From an uncultured Bacteroidales bacterium (lineage in GTDB: Bacteria > Bacteroidota > Bacteroidia > Bacteroidales > UBA3824), in NCBI GenBank assembly GCA_937877455.1, contig CALFIU010000026.1, forward strand, positions 1 through 17,771: a stretch of 17,771 bases of DNA, written 5' to 3'. The position numbers and the translations under genes were made by a program. The stretch's first letter is position 1. The number at the start of each line of letters is the position of its first letter. Positions 1 through 7,353 of the stretch are shown here, in pieces. The notes beneath the pieces are model-generated. The model was not told the origin of the DNA, ran no database searches, and worked only from the letters and a program-made list of their open reading frames with translations.

Positions 1-53
1 CCCAATCCCCAATCCCCAATCCCCAATCCCCAATCCCCAATCCCCAATCCCCA
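1..53. repeat. Telomere-like tandem repeat (CCCCAAT)n
   Basis: The window opens with about seven and a half head-to-tail copies of the 7-mer CCCCAAT, with no mismatches, ending in CCCCA at position 53 where ordinary AT-rich sequence begins. The array is at the extreme edge, and the C-rich strand runs 5' to 3' into the contig, which is the polarity of a left chromosome end in eukaryotes. It resembles ciliate telomere repeats (CCCCAA in Tetrahymena, CCCCAAAA in Oxytricha and Euplotes) with a different unit. The eukaryotic gene that follows supports a telomere. A bacterial simple-sequence repeat is the alternative. Confidence 0.75.
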
Positions 54-133
54 TTTTAATTTTTATTCAAAAATTTAATTCAACTAATACTGTAAAAGAA
101 TATAAATAATTAATTTTAAAAAAACTATAAAAA

Positions 134-1090
134 ATGGTTTCAAAATTAACAAGGAATGATAGAACTAAAATGCAGCATCTATGTTGGTGCCCAAATAATA
201 AAAAAGAATTAAATAAGAAAGATAAATTTGATTACGAAATTTATTCGACATCACAAAACACTTTTGATAGCATGGAAGAAGATTCAATAATTTCAGAAGT
301 TACTCAAAAAACTGAAAAAAAAACCGAAGGAAAAAATATAAATTTATTTCCTTATAAATTTGAATGGAAAGGTCCTGGAAATATTGTAGTTTTAGCAGGA
401 AACTTCCTTGAAAACTGGAAAAAGTATGAACCATTAAAAAAAAATACAATAACAGGAAGTTTTGAAAAGATAGTTTATTTACCAAAAACCAGACATTATT
501 TTAAATTTATTGTTGACAATAAATGGATGTGCAGTAATTTATATTATACAATTAAAGATAAATCTAATAACATTAATAATTTTATTGACCTCACTAATTA
601 TATTCCTCCTGAAGATTTAATTAAAAAGGAATTAAATAATATAAATGATGTGAAAGAAGAAAAAATAATAAATTCAAGTCTTCATAAAAAACCTATTATT
701 TTTGGGAAAAAAAATGATTATAATTTTAATAGTAAATATAAATATTCTCGCTATCTAAAAGATTTAAATAGCACTCCCCCTAGTGTTATCTCCTCATTTA
801 AACCAAGTTTTAAAATTGATTGTATTTCAAATCAAAATAAAATTAAAAAGGTGACTAAAAAGAAATGGTTAAAATATAAAATAAAAAACGATTTTACAGA
901 TAATAAAACATATAAAAAAATATTTCCTTTTTCACATGAGAAATTAATGCATTTTTGCTTAAATATTAATAATATAAAAAATGATTATAAAACATATATT
1001 AAGACAAGTGTTACAATTAGAAATAAGCATAAAAATTTGACTGTTGTCTATTATAAACCGAAGCCTAATGAAGAAACGGATTATTATTGA
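134..1090 (+). CDS. Eukaryotic AMP-activated protein kinase beta subunit
   Basis: 318 residues. The AMPK beta subunit is the scaffold of the heterotrimeric energy-sensing kinase (alpha catalytic, gamma nucleotide-binding) and targets it to glycogen. Residues 1-70 are a low-complexity Lys/Asn-rich tail. Residues about 71-155 form a CBM48/AMPK glycogen-binding domain: FEWKGPGN (W78), LAGNFLENW (W95), FKFIVDNKW and NNINNFI line up with the carbohydrate-contacting Trp, Lys, Trp and Asn of the mammalian domain. Residues about 156-265 are a Lys/Asn-rich linker. Residues about 272-312 match the C-terminal alpha/gamma-binding domain, with an MHFCLNI stretch and the closing VTIRNKHKNLTVVYYKPKP, comparable to the mammalian ATHRYKKKYVTTLLYKP. 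The ATG is preceded by an A-rich leader and the ORF ends in TGA with no intron evident. GC is far below that of the bacterial genes. Such beta subunits are eukaryotic, so this is probably ciliate DNA. Confidence 0.8.
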   Translation: MVSKLTRNDRTKMQHLCWCPNNKKELNKKDKFDYEIYSTSQNTFDSMEEDSIISEVTQKTEKKTEGKNINLFPYKFEWKGPGNIVVLAGNFLENWKKYEPLKKNTITGSFEKIVYLPKTRHYFKFIVDNKWMCSNLYYTIKDKSNNINNFIDLTNYIPPEDLIKKELNNINDVKEEKIINSSLHKKPIIFGKKNDYNFNSKYKYSRYLKDLNSTPPSVISSFKPSFKIDCISNQNKIKKVTKKKWLKYKIKNDFTDNKTYKKIFPFSHEKLMHFCLNINNIKNDYKTYIKTSVTIRNKHKNLTVVYYKPKPNEETDYY

Positions 1091-1300
1091 ATATATAAAT
1101 GCTTTATAATATAAATAATTATTTTTCATAGAGTGAATTTATTATTTATTATATATTAAAAAATGGCTAATTTTTTAGTTATATAATTAATTAATATAAA
1201 CAGTTGAAAAAAATTATTGAGTAAAATAAAAGTTAATTTTAGTTTGGTTTGGAATTATGATGTGAAAATAATTATTATTTTTGTAGCAAATTTTATTAAA
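1091..1300. other. AT-rich spacer holding the eukaryote/bacterium join
   Basis: About 210 bases with almost no G or C and no credible ORF or RNA gene. To its left everything looks eukaryotic (telomere-like array, AMPK beta). To its right everything looks bacterial (era onward). The exact join cannot be placed by eye because both sides are AT-rich; 1091 to about 1240 is the likeliest interval. No repeat, att-like duplication or mobile gene is visible that would explain the fusion biologically. Confidence 0.5.
1248..1283 (+). promoter_or_regulatory. Possible Bacteroidota promoter for era
   Basis: TATTTTTG at 1276-1283 fits the Bacteroidota -7 consensus TAnnTTTG. The nearest -33-like TTTG is at 1248-1251, 24 bases upstream, where 19-21 is usual, so the match is imperfect. 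A start near 1290 would leave a leader of about 10 bases before the ATG at 1301. Confidence 0.28.
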
Positions 1301-2182
1301 ATGGCTTTTAAATCTGGATTTGTAAACATAGTAGGCAATCCCAATGTGGGCAAATCTACTTTGATGAATATTTTGGTTGGTGAACGATTGTCGATTATAA
1401 CTTCTAAAAGTCAAACCACACGTCATAGAATTATGGGTGTTGTAACCACCGATGATTACCAAATTGTATATTCTGATACGCCTGGTGTGTTGAAACCGGT
1501 GTATAAGTTACAGGAAAGTATGTTGAAATATAGCGAGTCGGCATTAGAAGATGCTGATATTATTTTGTATATTACCGACGTGTTGGAAACAAAGACCAAA
1601 AATAAATTTTTTATTGATATGGTCAACAAATTGGCGGTGCCGATTATTATTTTGCTTAATAAAATAGATCTTGCCGACCAAACGACTGTTGAAACAATTA
1701 TGTCGGAATGGAAAAGTCTTATTCCAACCGCTGAAGTACATGCTGTGTCGGCCTTACATAAATTTAATACCGAAAACATTTTGAATCGTATTGTTGAATT
1801 ATTACCTGAAAATCCTCCTTATTTTGAAAAAGATAGGCTTACAGATAAGCCCGAGAGATTTTTTGTGTCTGAAATTGTGCGTGAAAAAATTCTTACCAAT
1901 TATAGTAAGGAAATTCCTTATAGTGTACAAGTTGAAGTGGAGTCTTTTAAGGAAGAAGATGATATAATTCGCATTGGTACAGTTATTTATGTTATACGTG
2001 AATCGCAAAAAGGTATTCTTATTGGTAAGGGGGGAACGGCTCTTAAACGTGTTGGTAGTGAAGCAAGAAAAGAATTGGAAGCTTTTTTTGGAAAAAAAAT
2101 ATATTTAGAGATGTTTGTTAAAGTTTCGAAAGATTGGCGCAACAACGAAAATAGACTTAAAAATTTTGGTTATGATTTATAA
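1301..2182 (+). CDS. era: GTPase Era (16S rRNA-binding ribosome assembly factor)
   Basis: Era is an essential GTPase that binds the 3' end of 16S rRNA and checks 30S maturation. All G motifs are present: G1 GNPNVGKST (residues 12-20), the switch I threonines in QTTRH (39-40), G3 DTPG (59-62), G4 NKID (120-123) and G5 SAL (150-152). A C-terminal KH domain carries GKGG (242-245) and ends in the typical Trp-Arg-Asn-Asn stretch. I chose the ATG at 1301 (293 residues, the normal Era length). The frame stays open upstream to a TTG at 1217, but those residues resemble nothing in Era and lie before the candidate promoter. In Bacteroidales era commonly sits between fabH and der. Neither is here: eukaryote-like DNA lies upstream and a convergent gene downstream. 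Confidence 0.97.
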   Translation: MAFKSGFVNIVGNPNVGKSTLMNILVGERLSIITSKSQTTRHRIMGVVTTDDYQIVYSDTPGVLKPVYKLQESMLKYSESALEDADIILYITDVLETKTKNKFFIDMVNKLAVPIIILLNKIDLADQTTVETIMSEWKSLIPTAEVHAVSALHKFNTENILNRIVELLPENPPYFEKDRLTDKPERFFVSEIVREKILTNYSKEIPYSVQVEVESFKEEDDIIRIGTVIYVIRESQKGILIGKGGTALKRVGSEARKELEAFFGKKIYLEMFVKVSKDWRNNENRLKNFGYDL

Positions 2183-2190
2183 AAATAGAT

Positions 2191-2261
2191 TGTCCAAAAA
2201 GTTAATTTATATTTGTCTGTGATTTTGTAAGACAAAGAATTTAAATTTTTCTTTTTGGACA
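2191..2261. terminator. Nested hairpin terminator between era and gpx, both directions
   Basis: An 11-bp perfect outer stem (2191-2201 with 2251-2261, TGTCCAAAAAG and complement) encloses a second pairing (2204-2209 with 2242-2247) and an inner TTTGTCT/AGACAAA stem (2212-2218 with 2230-2236). T-rich sequence follows on the plus strand (2265-2269) and also on the minus strand (complement of 2181-2185). It lies between the stop codons of two convergent genes, so it probably terminates both. Confidence 0.75.
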
Positions 2262-2267
2262 GCCTTT

Positions 2268-2906
2268 TTATTGTGCTAAAAGTTTTTCTATGTAGGTGTC
2301 TATTTCTGCGGTGTTGGCTGTTGGTTCAAATCTTGCAACTACGTTACCGTTTTTGTCGATTAGAAATTTTGTAAAATTCCATTTTATGTCAGGATTTTTG
2401 TCGTAATTGGGATCTGCTTTTGAAAGCATTTCTATGAGTATCTTACCTATTTTGTGTTCTGGGTCAAAACCTTTAAATCCTTGTTGCTCTTTAAGATAAA
2501 CAAAAAGTTTATCTGCATTTGGTCCATTAACTTCCACTTTTTTAAATTGTGGAAATTTTGTTTTGTAATTTAATTGGCAGAATTGTGTTATTTCTTCATC
2601 ACTTTCTGGTGCTTGATTGCCAAATTGATTGCATGGAAAGTCTAAGATGTTGAATCCACGAGCCGAATATTTTTCGTATAAGGCTTCTATTTCTTCGTAT
2701 TGTGGCGTAAAACCACAACGTGTGGCAGTGTTTACAATCAACAAAACTTGTCCTTTGTAGTCGGAAAGGCTTACTGTATTGCCTTTTTTATCCAAAATGT
2801 TAAAAGCATAAATATTGCTCATATTATTAGATTTTTGATTGCAGCCTAAACTGCAAATTGTTAATATTAGTACAATAAAACAAAAGTGTAATTCTTTATT
2901 TTTCAT
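2268..2906 (-). CDS. Glutathione peroxidase-family lipoprotein
   Basis: 212 residues. This thiol peroxidase family reduces hydrogen peroxide and organic hydroperoxides; bacterial cysteine forms usually draw electrons from thioredoxin-like partners. A hydrophobic N-terminus (about 8-20) ends in SLGC, so Cys22 is a plausible lipidated cysteine of the relaxed Bacteroidota lipobox type, placing the enzyme on the periplasmic side of a membrane. The catalytic set is complete: peroxidatic Cys64 in NTATRCGFTPQY (Cys, not selenocysteine), Gln94 in FPCNQFGNQ, and Trp176/Asn177 in IKWNFTKF. Cys92 is the usual Cys of the FPCNQF motif. Relative to the roughly 160-residue cytoplasmic forms, the extra length is the signal and linker. 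It converges with era. No good promoter was found in the 94 bases between its start and the cysK terminator. Confidence 0.92.
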   Translation of the reverse strand: MKNKELHFCFIVLILTICSLGCNQKSNNMSNIYAFNILDKKGNTVSLSDYKGQVLLIVNTATRCGFTPQYEEIEALYEKYSARGFNILDFPCNQFGNQAPESDEEITQFCQLNYKTKFPQFKKVEVNGPNADKLFVYLKEQQGFKGFDPEHKIGKILIEMLSKADPNYDKNPDIKWNFTKFLIDKNGNVVARFEPTANTAEIDTYIEKLLAQ

Positions 2907-2999
2907 GTTGGCAATTTAATAAGATTTTTTTTAGGAACAAATTTTTTGAAAATACTTTTATGATTTTTATCAAGAAGGATTTATTTGAGAATGTTGATA

Positions 3000-3034
3000 A
3001 AAAAAAACCAGTTGAAAAATAAATTTCAACTGGT
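3000..3034 (-). terminator. Rho-independent terminator of cysK
   Basis: Reading on the minus strand after the cysK stop, an 11-bp perfect stem (3024-3034 with 3007-3017, ACCAGTTGAAA and complement) with a 6-base loop is followed directly by a run of T (complement of the A run ending at 3007). This is the classic intrinsic form. Confidence 0.85.
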
Positions 3035-3074
3035 GTAAAAATTAAACCTTTATATAATTTGGTAATTTTATTAT

Positions 3075-4022
3075 TTATAGTGGATATTCATCAAAAGCGT
3101 AAAGTATTGTAGATAAATATCTTTCACCAGTGTCTGGTAATAACGCAACAATATTTTTGCCTTTGTTTTCAGGTCTTTTTGCAAGTTGTGTGGCTGCATA
3201 AACGGCTGCACCTGATGAAATACCTACCAAAAGTCCTTCTGATTTTGATAATTGGCGACTTGTACGTACTGCTTCATCGCTTGGTACAGCAATTATTTCG
3301 TCAATTATTTCGCTGTTATATGTTTTGGGTATAAAACCTGCACCAATGCCTTGTATTTTATGTGCACCAGGTTTGCCACCTTCCAAAACTGGAGATTCCT
3401 TGGGTTCAACAGCAACAATTTTTACGTTAGGATTGTGTGCTTTTAGCGTTTTGCCTACACCGCTTACTGTACCTCCTGTACCAACACCAGATACAAAAAT
3501 GTCGACCTTTCCGTCGGTATCGCGCCAAATTTCTTCTCCAGTTGTGGTTGTGTGAATGGCTGGGTTGGCAGGATTTTCGAACTGTTGAAGTATTACTGCG
3601 CCAGGGATTGAATCTCTTAGTTCTTGTGCTTTACGTATAGCACCTGGCATTCCGTCTTTGCCAGGAGTAAGTTCAAGGTGCGCTCCGAGTGCTTTTAAAA
3701 GGCTTTTACGCTCGTTGCTCATGGTTTCGGGCATGGTTAGGATAAGTTTATAACCTTTGGTTGCGGCAACAAATGCAAGACCTACGCCAGTGTTGCCACT
3801 TGTTGGTTCTATAATGGTAGAACCACTTTTAAGAATTCCATTTTTTTCTGCTTCGGTTATCATTGCAAATGCTACACGGTCTTTTACGCTACCGGCTGGA
3901 TTGAAATATTCAAGTTTTGCGATAATTGTAGCGTCAAGTTTTTGAGCCAAATTGTAGTTGCTAAGTTGCAATAACGGTGTGTTACCGATTAAATCTGTTA
4001 GTTGTTTTGCAATTTTTGACAT
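3075..4022 (-). CDS. cysK: Cysteine synthase A (O-acetylserine sulfhydrylase)
   Basis: 315 residues, the normal length. This PLP enzyme makes L-cysteine from O-acetyl-L-serine and sulfide in the cytoplasm. Visible hallmarks: NPAGSVKDR with the Schiff-base Lys47, the substrate-binding loop PTSGNTG (73-79), the PLP-phosphate loop GTGGT (181-185), and GISSGAAV near the C-terminus. No serine acetyltransferase (cysE) is next to it. It is a single-gene unit with its own terminator (3000-3034) and promoter (4067-4097), divergent from the heme cluster. Cystathionine beta-synthase-like relatives share the fold, but length and motifs favour CysK/CysM. Confidence 0.96.
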   Translation of the reverse strand: MSKIAKQLTDLIGNTPLLQLSNYNLAQKLDATIIAKLEYFNPAGSVKDRVAFAMITEAEKNGILKSGSTIIEPTSGNTGVGLAFVAATKGYKLILTMPETMSNERKSLLKALGAHLELTPGKDGMPGAIRKAQELRDSIPGAVILQQFENPANPAIHTTTTGEEIWRDTDGKVDIFVSGVGTGGTVSGVGKTLKAHNPNVKIVAVEPKESPVLEGGKPGAHKIQGIGAGFIPKTYNSEIIDEIIAVPSDEAVRTSRQLSKSEGLLVGISSGAAVYAATQLAKRPENKGKNIVALLPDTGERYLSTILYAFDEYPL

Positions 4023-4066
4023 GATGTTATTATTTTTAGTTTTTTATTTTCTTATTTTTTACATTG

Positions 4067-4097
4067 CAAAGATAGTATAAAAAAATACCTTGGACAA
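4067..4097 (-). promoter_or_regulatory. Bacteroidota-type promoter of cysK
   Basis: On the minus strand the -7 box TATCTTTG (4074 down to 4067) matches TAnnTTTG exactly. A -33 TTG (4097 down to 4095) lies 20 bases upstream, the normal spacing. Transcription would start near 4060, leaving a leader of about 38 bases. Two ATACC pentamers flank the -33 box (4085-4089 and 4097-4101), a possible operator. Confidence 0.7.
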
Positions 4098-4124
4098 TAC
4101 CCTATAAATGGTATATTATTTTTT

Positions 4125-4156
4125 TTTGGTTAATAGGTTGATTTATTTTACTTTTG
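4125..4156 (+). promoter_or_regulatory. Bacteroidota-type promoter of the hem cluster
   Basis: TTTG at 4125-4128, a 20-base spacer, then TACTTTTG at 4149-4156, exactly TAnnTTTG. The predicted start near 4163 lies after the TTG at 4154, so that upstream start would not be transcribed. This makes the ATG at 4178 the first usable start of hemD, with a leader of about 15 bases containing AAAGG (4160-4164). Confidence 0.7.
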
Positions 4157-4177
4157 AACAAAGGTATTTTAGTTAAT

Positions 4178-4954
4178 ATGTATAATATTATATCGTGTCA
4201 AAAAGAAAATTCGTTTTCTCGTTTGAAAAATATTTTACAGCAAGGTGGAATTAATGCTGTTAATTTACCAATTGTAGAAACAAAAACAATTATTGTAACG
4301 CGACAAGAGATTGAAAAATTTAAAAATTTTAAGGAACACTTTGATTTTTTAGTTTTTCTTTCACCGCAAGGTGTTGATTCACTTTTTGATAATATAAAAT
4401 TTTATGGTGTAAAATTAAAATTATCGGGTGTAAGGATTATTTCTGTTGGAAAAAAAACAACTTCTTCTTTATCTAAATATGGAATTTTGCCAGATATTGA
4501 AAATCCTTATACTACAGCCAGCGAATTATACAAATATCTTATTGAAAATAAGATTGTTGATTATAAAAAAATCTATTTTGCAGTTGGCAATAATTTCGAT
4601 TCTTCTGTTTTTGGTAAGTTTGAAAAATCAATTTGTTTTTATTCATTTTTTTATAGTAACGAAAAACGTAAAAATTTTGATATAGAAACAATAAAATTTA
4701 TAAAAAAAAATAAAATTGATGCTATTGTTTTTGCAAGTCCTTCAGAAATAGATGGATTTATGCAATTGCCATTTGTTAAAGATAATGATAATTTTTTGTC
4801 AAAAAAAGATCAATTTCCAATTTTTACAATAGGAAAAACAACGGCTTGGGCTGTAAAAAAGTATGGCTTTAAAGAGATTATAATTTCTACGTTGCCAGAT
4901 TTTGAAATTCTTGCGCTTGAAATTTTAAAATACTGGGGATTAATTGATAGTTAA
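4178..4954 (+). CDS. hemD: Uroporphyrinogen-III synthase (divergent)
   Basis: 258 residues from the ATG at 4178. HemD inverts ring D while cyclising hydroxymethylbilane to uroporphyrinogen III, the branch point to heme, siroheme and corrinoids. The family has low sequence conservation; what is seen is two Rossmann-like halves with the usual landmarks: LVFLSPQGVDSLF in the first, IISVGKKTTSSLSKYG in the hinge region, then IVFASPSEIDGF and FTIGKTTAWAVKKYG in the second. Position first in a run of hemB, hemL, hemE and hemN strongly supports the call. The frame is open to a TTG at 4154, but that codon lies inside the -7 promoter box. It is the most AT-rich of the hem genes, with many Lys/Phe/Asn codons. 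Confidence 0.87.
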   Translation: MYNIISCQKENSFSRLKNILQQGGINAVNLPIVETKTIIVTRQEIEKFKNFKEHFDFLVFLSPQGVDSLFDNIKFYGVKLKLSGVRIISVGKKTTSSLSKYGILPDIENPYTTASELYKYLIENKIVDYKKIYFAVGNNFDSSVFGKFEKSICFYSFFYSNEKRKNFDIETIKFIKKNKIDAIVFASPSEIDGFMQLPFVKDNDNFLSKKDQFPIFTIGKTTAWAVKKYGFKEIIISTLPDFEILALEILKYWGLIDS

Positions 4955-5022
4955 AACAACGTGAATTTTGTGGTTTTAATTATTGAAATTATTTTAAAAA
5001 TTACGATTTTTGCAAAAGAAAA

Positions 5023-5030
5023 TAACTTTG
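5023..5030 (+). promoter_or_regulatory. Possible internal promoter -7 box before hemB
   Basis: The 104-base gap between hemD and hemB contains TAACTTTG (5023-5030), a full match to TAnnTTTG, 28 bases before the hemB ATG. No TTTG or TTG is found 19-21 bases upstream of it. It may let hemB-hemL-hemE-hemN be expressed apart from hemD, but the evidence is one box only. Confidence 0.35.
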
Positions 5031-5058
5031 TAAAAACGAATAAAAAAATATAATAAAA

Positions 5059-6039
5059 ATGGCGTTTCCAATAACACGTTTGCGGCGTTTGAGAATGAAT
5101 TCTATTACCCGCGACATGATGTGCGAAACTTCTGTTTCGTTAAATAATCTTATTATGCCTTTGTTTGTTTGCACGGGCAATAATATTAAAAATCCTATAA
5201 ATTCTATGCCAGGACAATATCAATTATCAATTGATAATCTTATTGTTAAGTGTAAAGATTTATTAAAACTTGGAATACGTAGCATCTTATTGTTTGGTAT
5301 TCCAGATCATAAAGACGAAACTGGCGAATGTGCTGCACACGACCATGCTATAATACCAAAAGCAATACGTGCTATAAAAAGTCAAGTGCCTGATTTATAT
5401 GTTATTGCAGATGTTTGTAATTGCGAATACACTGTGCATGGCCATTGTGGTACTTTAACTTCTGATGGACAAGTTGATAATGATGCTACTTTGCAAACTC
5501 TTGCAAAACAATGTGTTGCTTTTGCAAAAGCTGGTGTTGATATGGTTGCACCGAGCGATATGATGGATGGTAGAATTGGTTTTATACGTAAAGCCTTGGA
5601 CAACAATGGTTTTACTAATTTACCAATAATGGCATATTCAGCAAAATATGCTTCTGCGTTTTATGGACCTTTTCGTGATGCTGCCGAAAGCGCACCAAAA
5701 TTTGGCGATAGAAAAAGTTATCAGATGTCGCCAGCCAATAGCAATGAGGCACTTAGAGAAATAGAACAAGATATTATAGAAGGTGCTGATATTGTGATGG
5801 TTAAACCAGCGTTACCATACCTTGATATTGTTCGCCGTACAAAAGATAATTTTAATATGCCTATCTGTGCGTATAATGTTAGCGGTGAATATTCTATGGT
5901 TAAGGCGGCGGCTGCTAATGGTTGGATTGATGAAAAACGTATTGTTAATGAAATATTGATTTCCATAAGGCGTGCTGGTGCTGATATGATTATTACTTAT
6001 CATGCAGAGGAAGTGGCTAAGTGGGGTATTGTATCTTAA
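5059..6039 (+). CDS. hemB: Delta-aminolevulinic acid dehydratase (porphobilinogen synthase)
   Basis: 326 residues, the normal length. It condenses two 5-aminolevulinate molecules to porphobilinogen in the cytoplasm, as an octamer. The catalytic-metal motif DVCNCEYTVHGHCG keeps all three cysteines (120, 122, 130), so this is the zinc-dependent type and not the Asp-rich magnesium type. Both active-site lysines are visible: Lys196 in MAYSAKYASAFYGPFRD and the Schiff-base Lys249 in MVKPALPYLD. It is followed by hemL after 12 bases. Confidence 0.98.
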   Translation: MAFPITRLRRLRMNSITRDMMCETSVSLNNLIMPLFVCTGNNIKNPINSMPGQYQLSIDNLIVKCKDLLKLGIRSILLFGIPDHKDETGECAAHDHAIIPKAIRAIKSQVPDLYVIADVCNCEYTVHGHCGTLTSDGQVDNDATLQTLAKQCVAFAKAGVDMVAPSDMMDGRIGFIRKALDNNGFTNLPIMAYSAKYASAFYGPFRDAAESAPKFGDRKSYQMSPANSNEALREIEQDIIEGADIVMVKPALPYLDIVRRTKDNFNMPICAYNVSGEYSMVKAAAANGWIDEKRIVNEILISIRRAGADMIITYHAEEVAKWGIVS

Positions 6040-6051
6040 AAAAATATAAGA

Positions 6052-7353
6052 ATGTTAAACAATAAAAACAGTGTTAGAGAATTTGCAAGGGCTAAAAATA
6101 GCATTGCGGCTGGAGTAAATTCTCCTGTAAGGGCGTTTAAAAATGTAAATTCTACGCCGTTGTTTGTAAAAAATGCTGATGGTCAATATATTTTTGACAT
6201 CGATGGCAATAAATATATAGATTTTGTATGTAGTTGGGGTCCAATGATACTTGGACATGCTCATCCTCGTGTTACAAAAGCTGTTGAAGATGCTGCAAAA
6301 TTTGGAACAAGTTATGGTGCTCCTACGGTTTTAGAAACCCAAATGGCAGAGCAGATAAAAAAGATGATGCCTCATGTGGATCTTGTTAGAATGGTAAACT
6401 CTGGTACTGAAGCAACTATGTCGGCCATAAGACTTGCAAGAGCTTATACAAAACGCGATAAATTTATAAAATTTGTAGGCTGTTATCACGGTCATGGCGA
6501 TAGTTTTTTAATTAAAGCGGGGTCTGGTGCTATAACCTTGGGCTTGCCAGATAGCCCGGGCGTAACGCAAGGTACTGCAAACGATACTTTAACTGCAGTT
6601 TATAACGACATAAATTCTGTTGAAAAACTTTACGAACAATATCCCAACCAAATTGCAGCAGTTATTGTTGAGCCAGTGGCTGGTAATATGGGCGTAGTTG
6701 TTCCTGAACCAAAATTTTTAAACGATTTGCGAGTTTTAACATCAAAAAATAATTCATTGCTGATTTTCGACGAAGTAATTACTGGATTTAGACTTGCAAA
6801 AGGTGGTGCTGCTGAATATTTTGGCGTTACTCCAGATTTATGTACACTGGGTAAAATAATTGGAGGAGGCTTGCCTGTTGGAGCGTATTGTGGAAAACGA
6901 GAAATTATGCAACTTGTTGCCCCTGATGGTCCTGTTTATCAAGCTGGTACACTTTCGGGAAACCCTCTTGCAATGGCTGCTGGATTAGAAACTTTAAGAA
7001 TTATTGATCAAGACAACGATTTTTATAAAAAACTTGAAGAAAAAGCTAAATATCTTGTAGATGGTTTTTCCAAAAATGCGGAGGAAGTTGGTGTTGATGT
7101 TACTGTAAATAGGGTAGGCTCTATGATGACTTTCTTTTTTAATAATCATAAAGTTATAAAAAATTATGATGATGCAATTATCTCTGATGTAAAAAAATAT
7201 TCAAAGTATTTTTTGAAAATGATTGAACAAGGTATGTGGATTGCTCCATCGCAGTTTGAGTGTATGTTTGTTTCTGCAGCTCACACTTTTGACGATTTGC
7301 AGAGTGCTATTAGTGCTAATAAAATAGCATTGCAAACTTTGTTGGAAAAATGA
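6052..7353 (+). CDS. hemL: Glutamate-1-semialdehyde 2,1-aminomutase
   Basis: 433 residues. This PLP enzyme of the class-III aminotransferase fold moves the amino group of glutamate-1-semialdehyde to give 5-aminolevulinate, so the organism uses the C5 pathway from glutamyl-tRNA. Seen: GVNSPVRAF near the N-terminus, MVNSGTEATMSAIRLAR (phosphate binding), GCYHGHGDS, the cofactor Asp240 in IFDEVITGFR, the Schiff-base Lys268 in TLGKIIGGGLPVGAYCG, and TLSGNPLAMAAG. The partner glutamyl-tRNA reductase (hemA) is not in the window. Its TGA overlaps the hemE ATG by four bases (7350-7353), implying translational coupling. Confidence 0.98.
   Translation: MLNNKNSVREFARAKNSIAAGVNSPVRAFKNVNSTPLFVKNADGQYIFDIDGNKYIDFVCSWGPMILGHAHPRVTKAVEDAAKFGTSYGAPTVLETQMAEQIKKMMPHVDLVRMVNSGTEATMSAIRLARAYTKRDKFIKFVGCYHGHGDSFLIKAGSGAITLGLPDSPGVTQGTANDTLTAVYNDINSVEKLYEQYPNQIAAVIVEPVAGNMGVVVPEPKFLNDLRVLTSKNNSLLIFDEVITGFRLAKGGAAEYFGVTPDLCTLGKIIGGGLPVGAYCGKREIMQLVAPDGPVYQAGTLSGNPLAMAAGLETLRIIDQDNDFYKKLEEKAKYLVDGFSKNAEEVGVDVTVNRVGSMMTFFFNNHKVIKNYDDAIISDVKKYSKYFLKMIEQGMWIAPSQFECMFVSAAHTFDDLQSAISANKIALQTLLEK

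Noticed and set aside
1..53. CRISPR array or phase-variation repeat
   Set aside because: The 7-base units abut with no spacers, and the array is at the contig edge and not inside or before a bacterial gene.
1217..1300. Upstream extension of Era from a TTG codon
   Set aside because: The extra 28 residues have no Era counterpart, the ATG at 1301 gives the standard length and N-terminus, and a candidate -7 box at 1276-1283 lies inside the extension.
2268..2906. Selenocysteine form of glutathione peroxidase
   Set aside because: The peroxidatic position is an ordinary Cys codon in an intact reading frame, with no in-frame TGA.
3252..3640. Plus-strand ORFs inside cysK
   Set aside because: They are antisense shadows of an unmistakable cysteine synthase and have no family features of their own.
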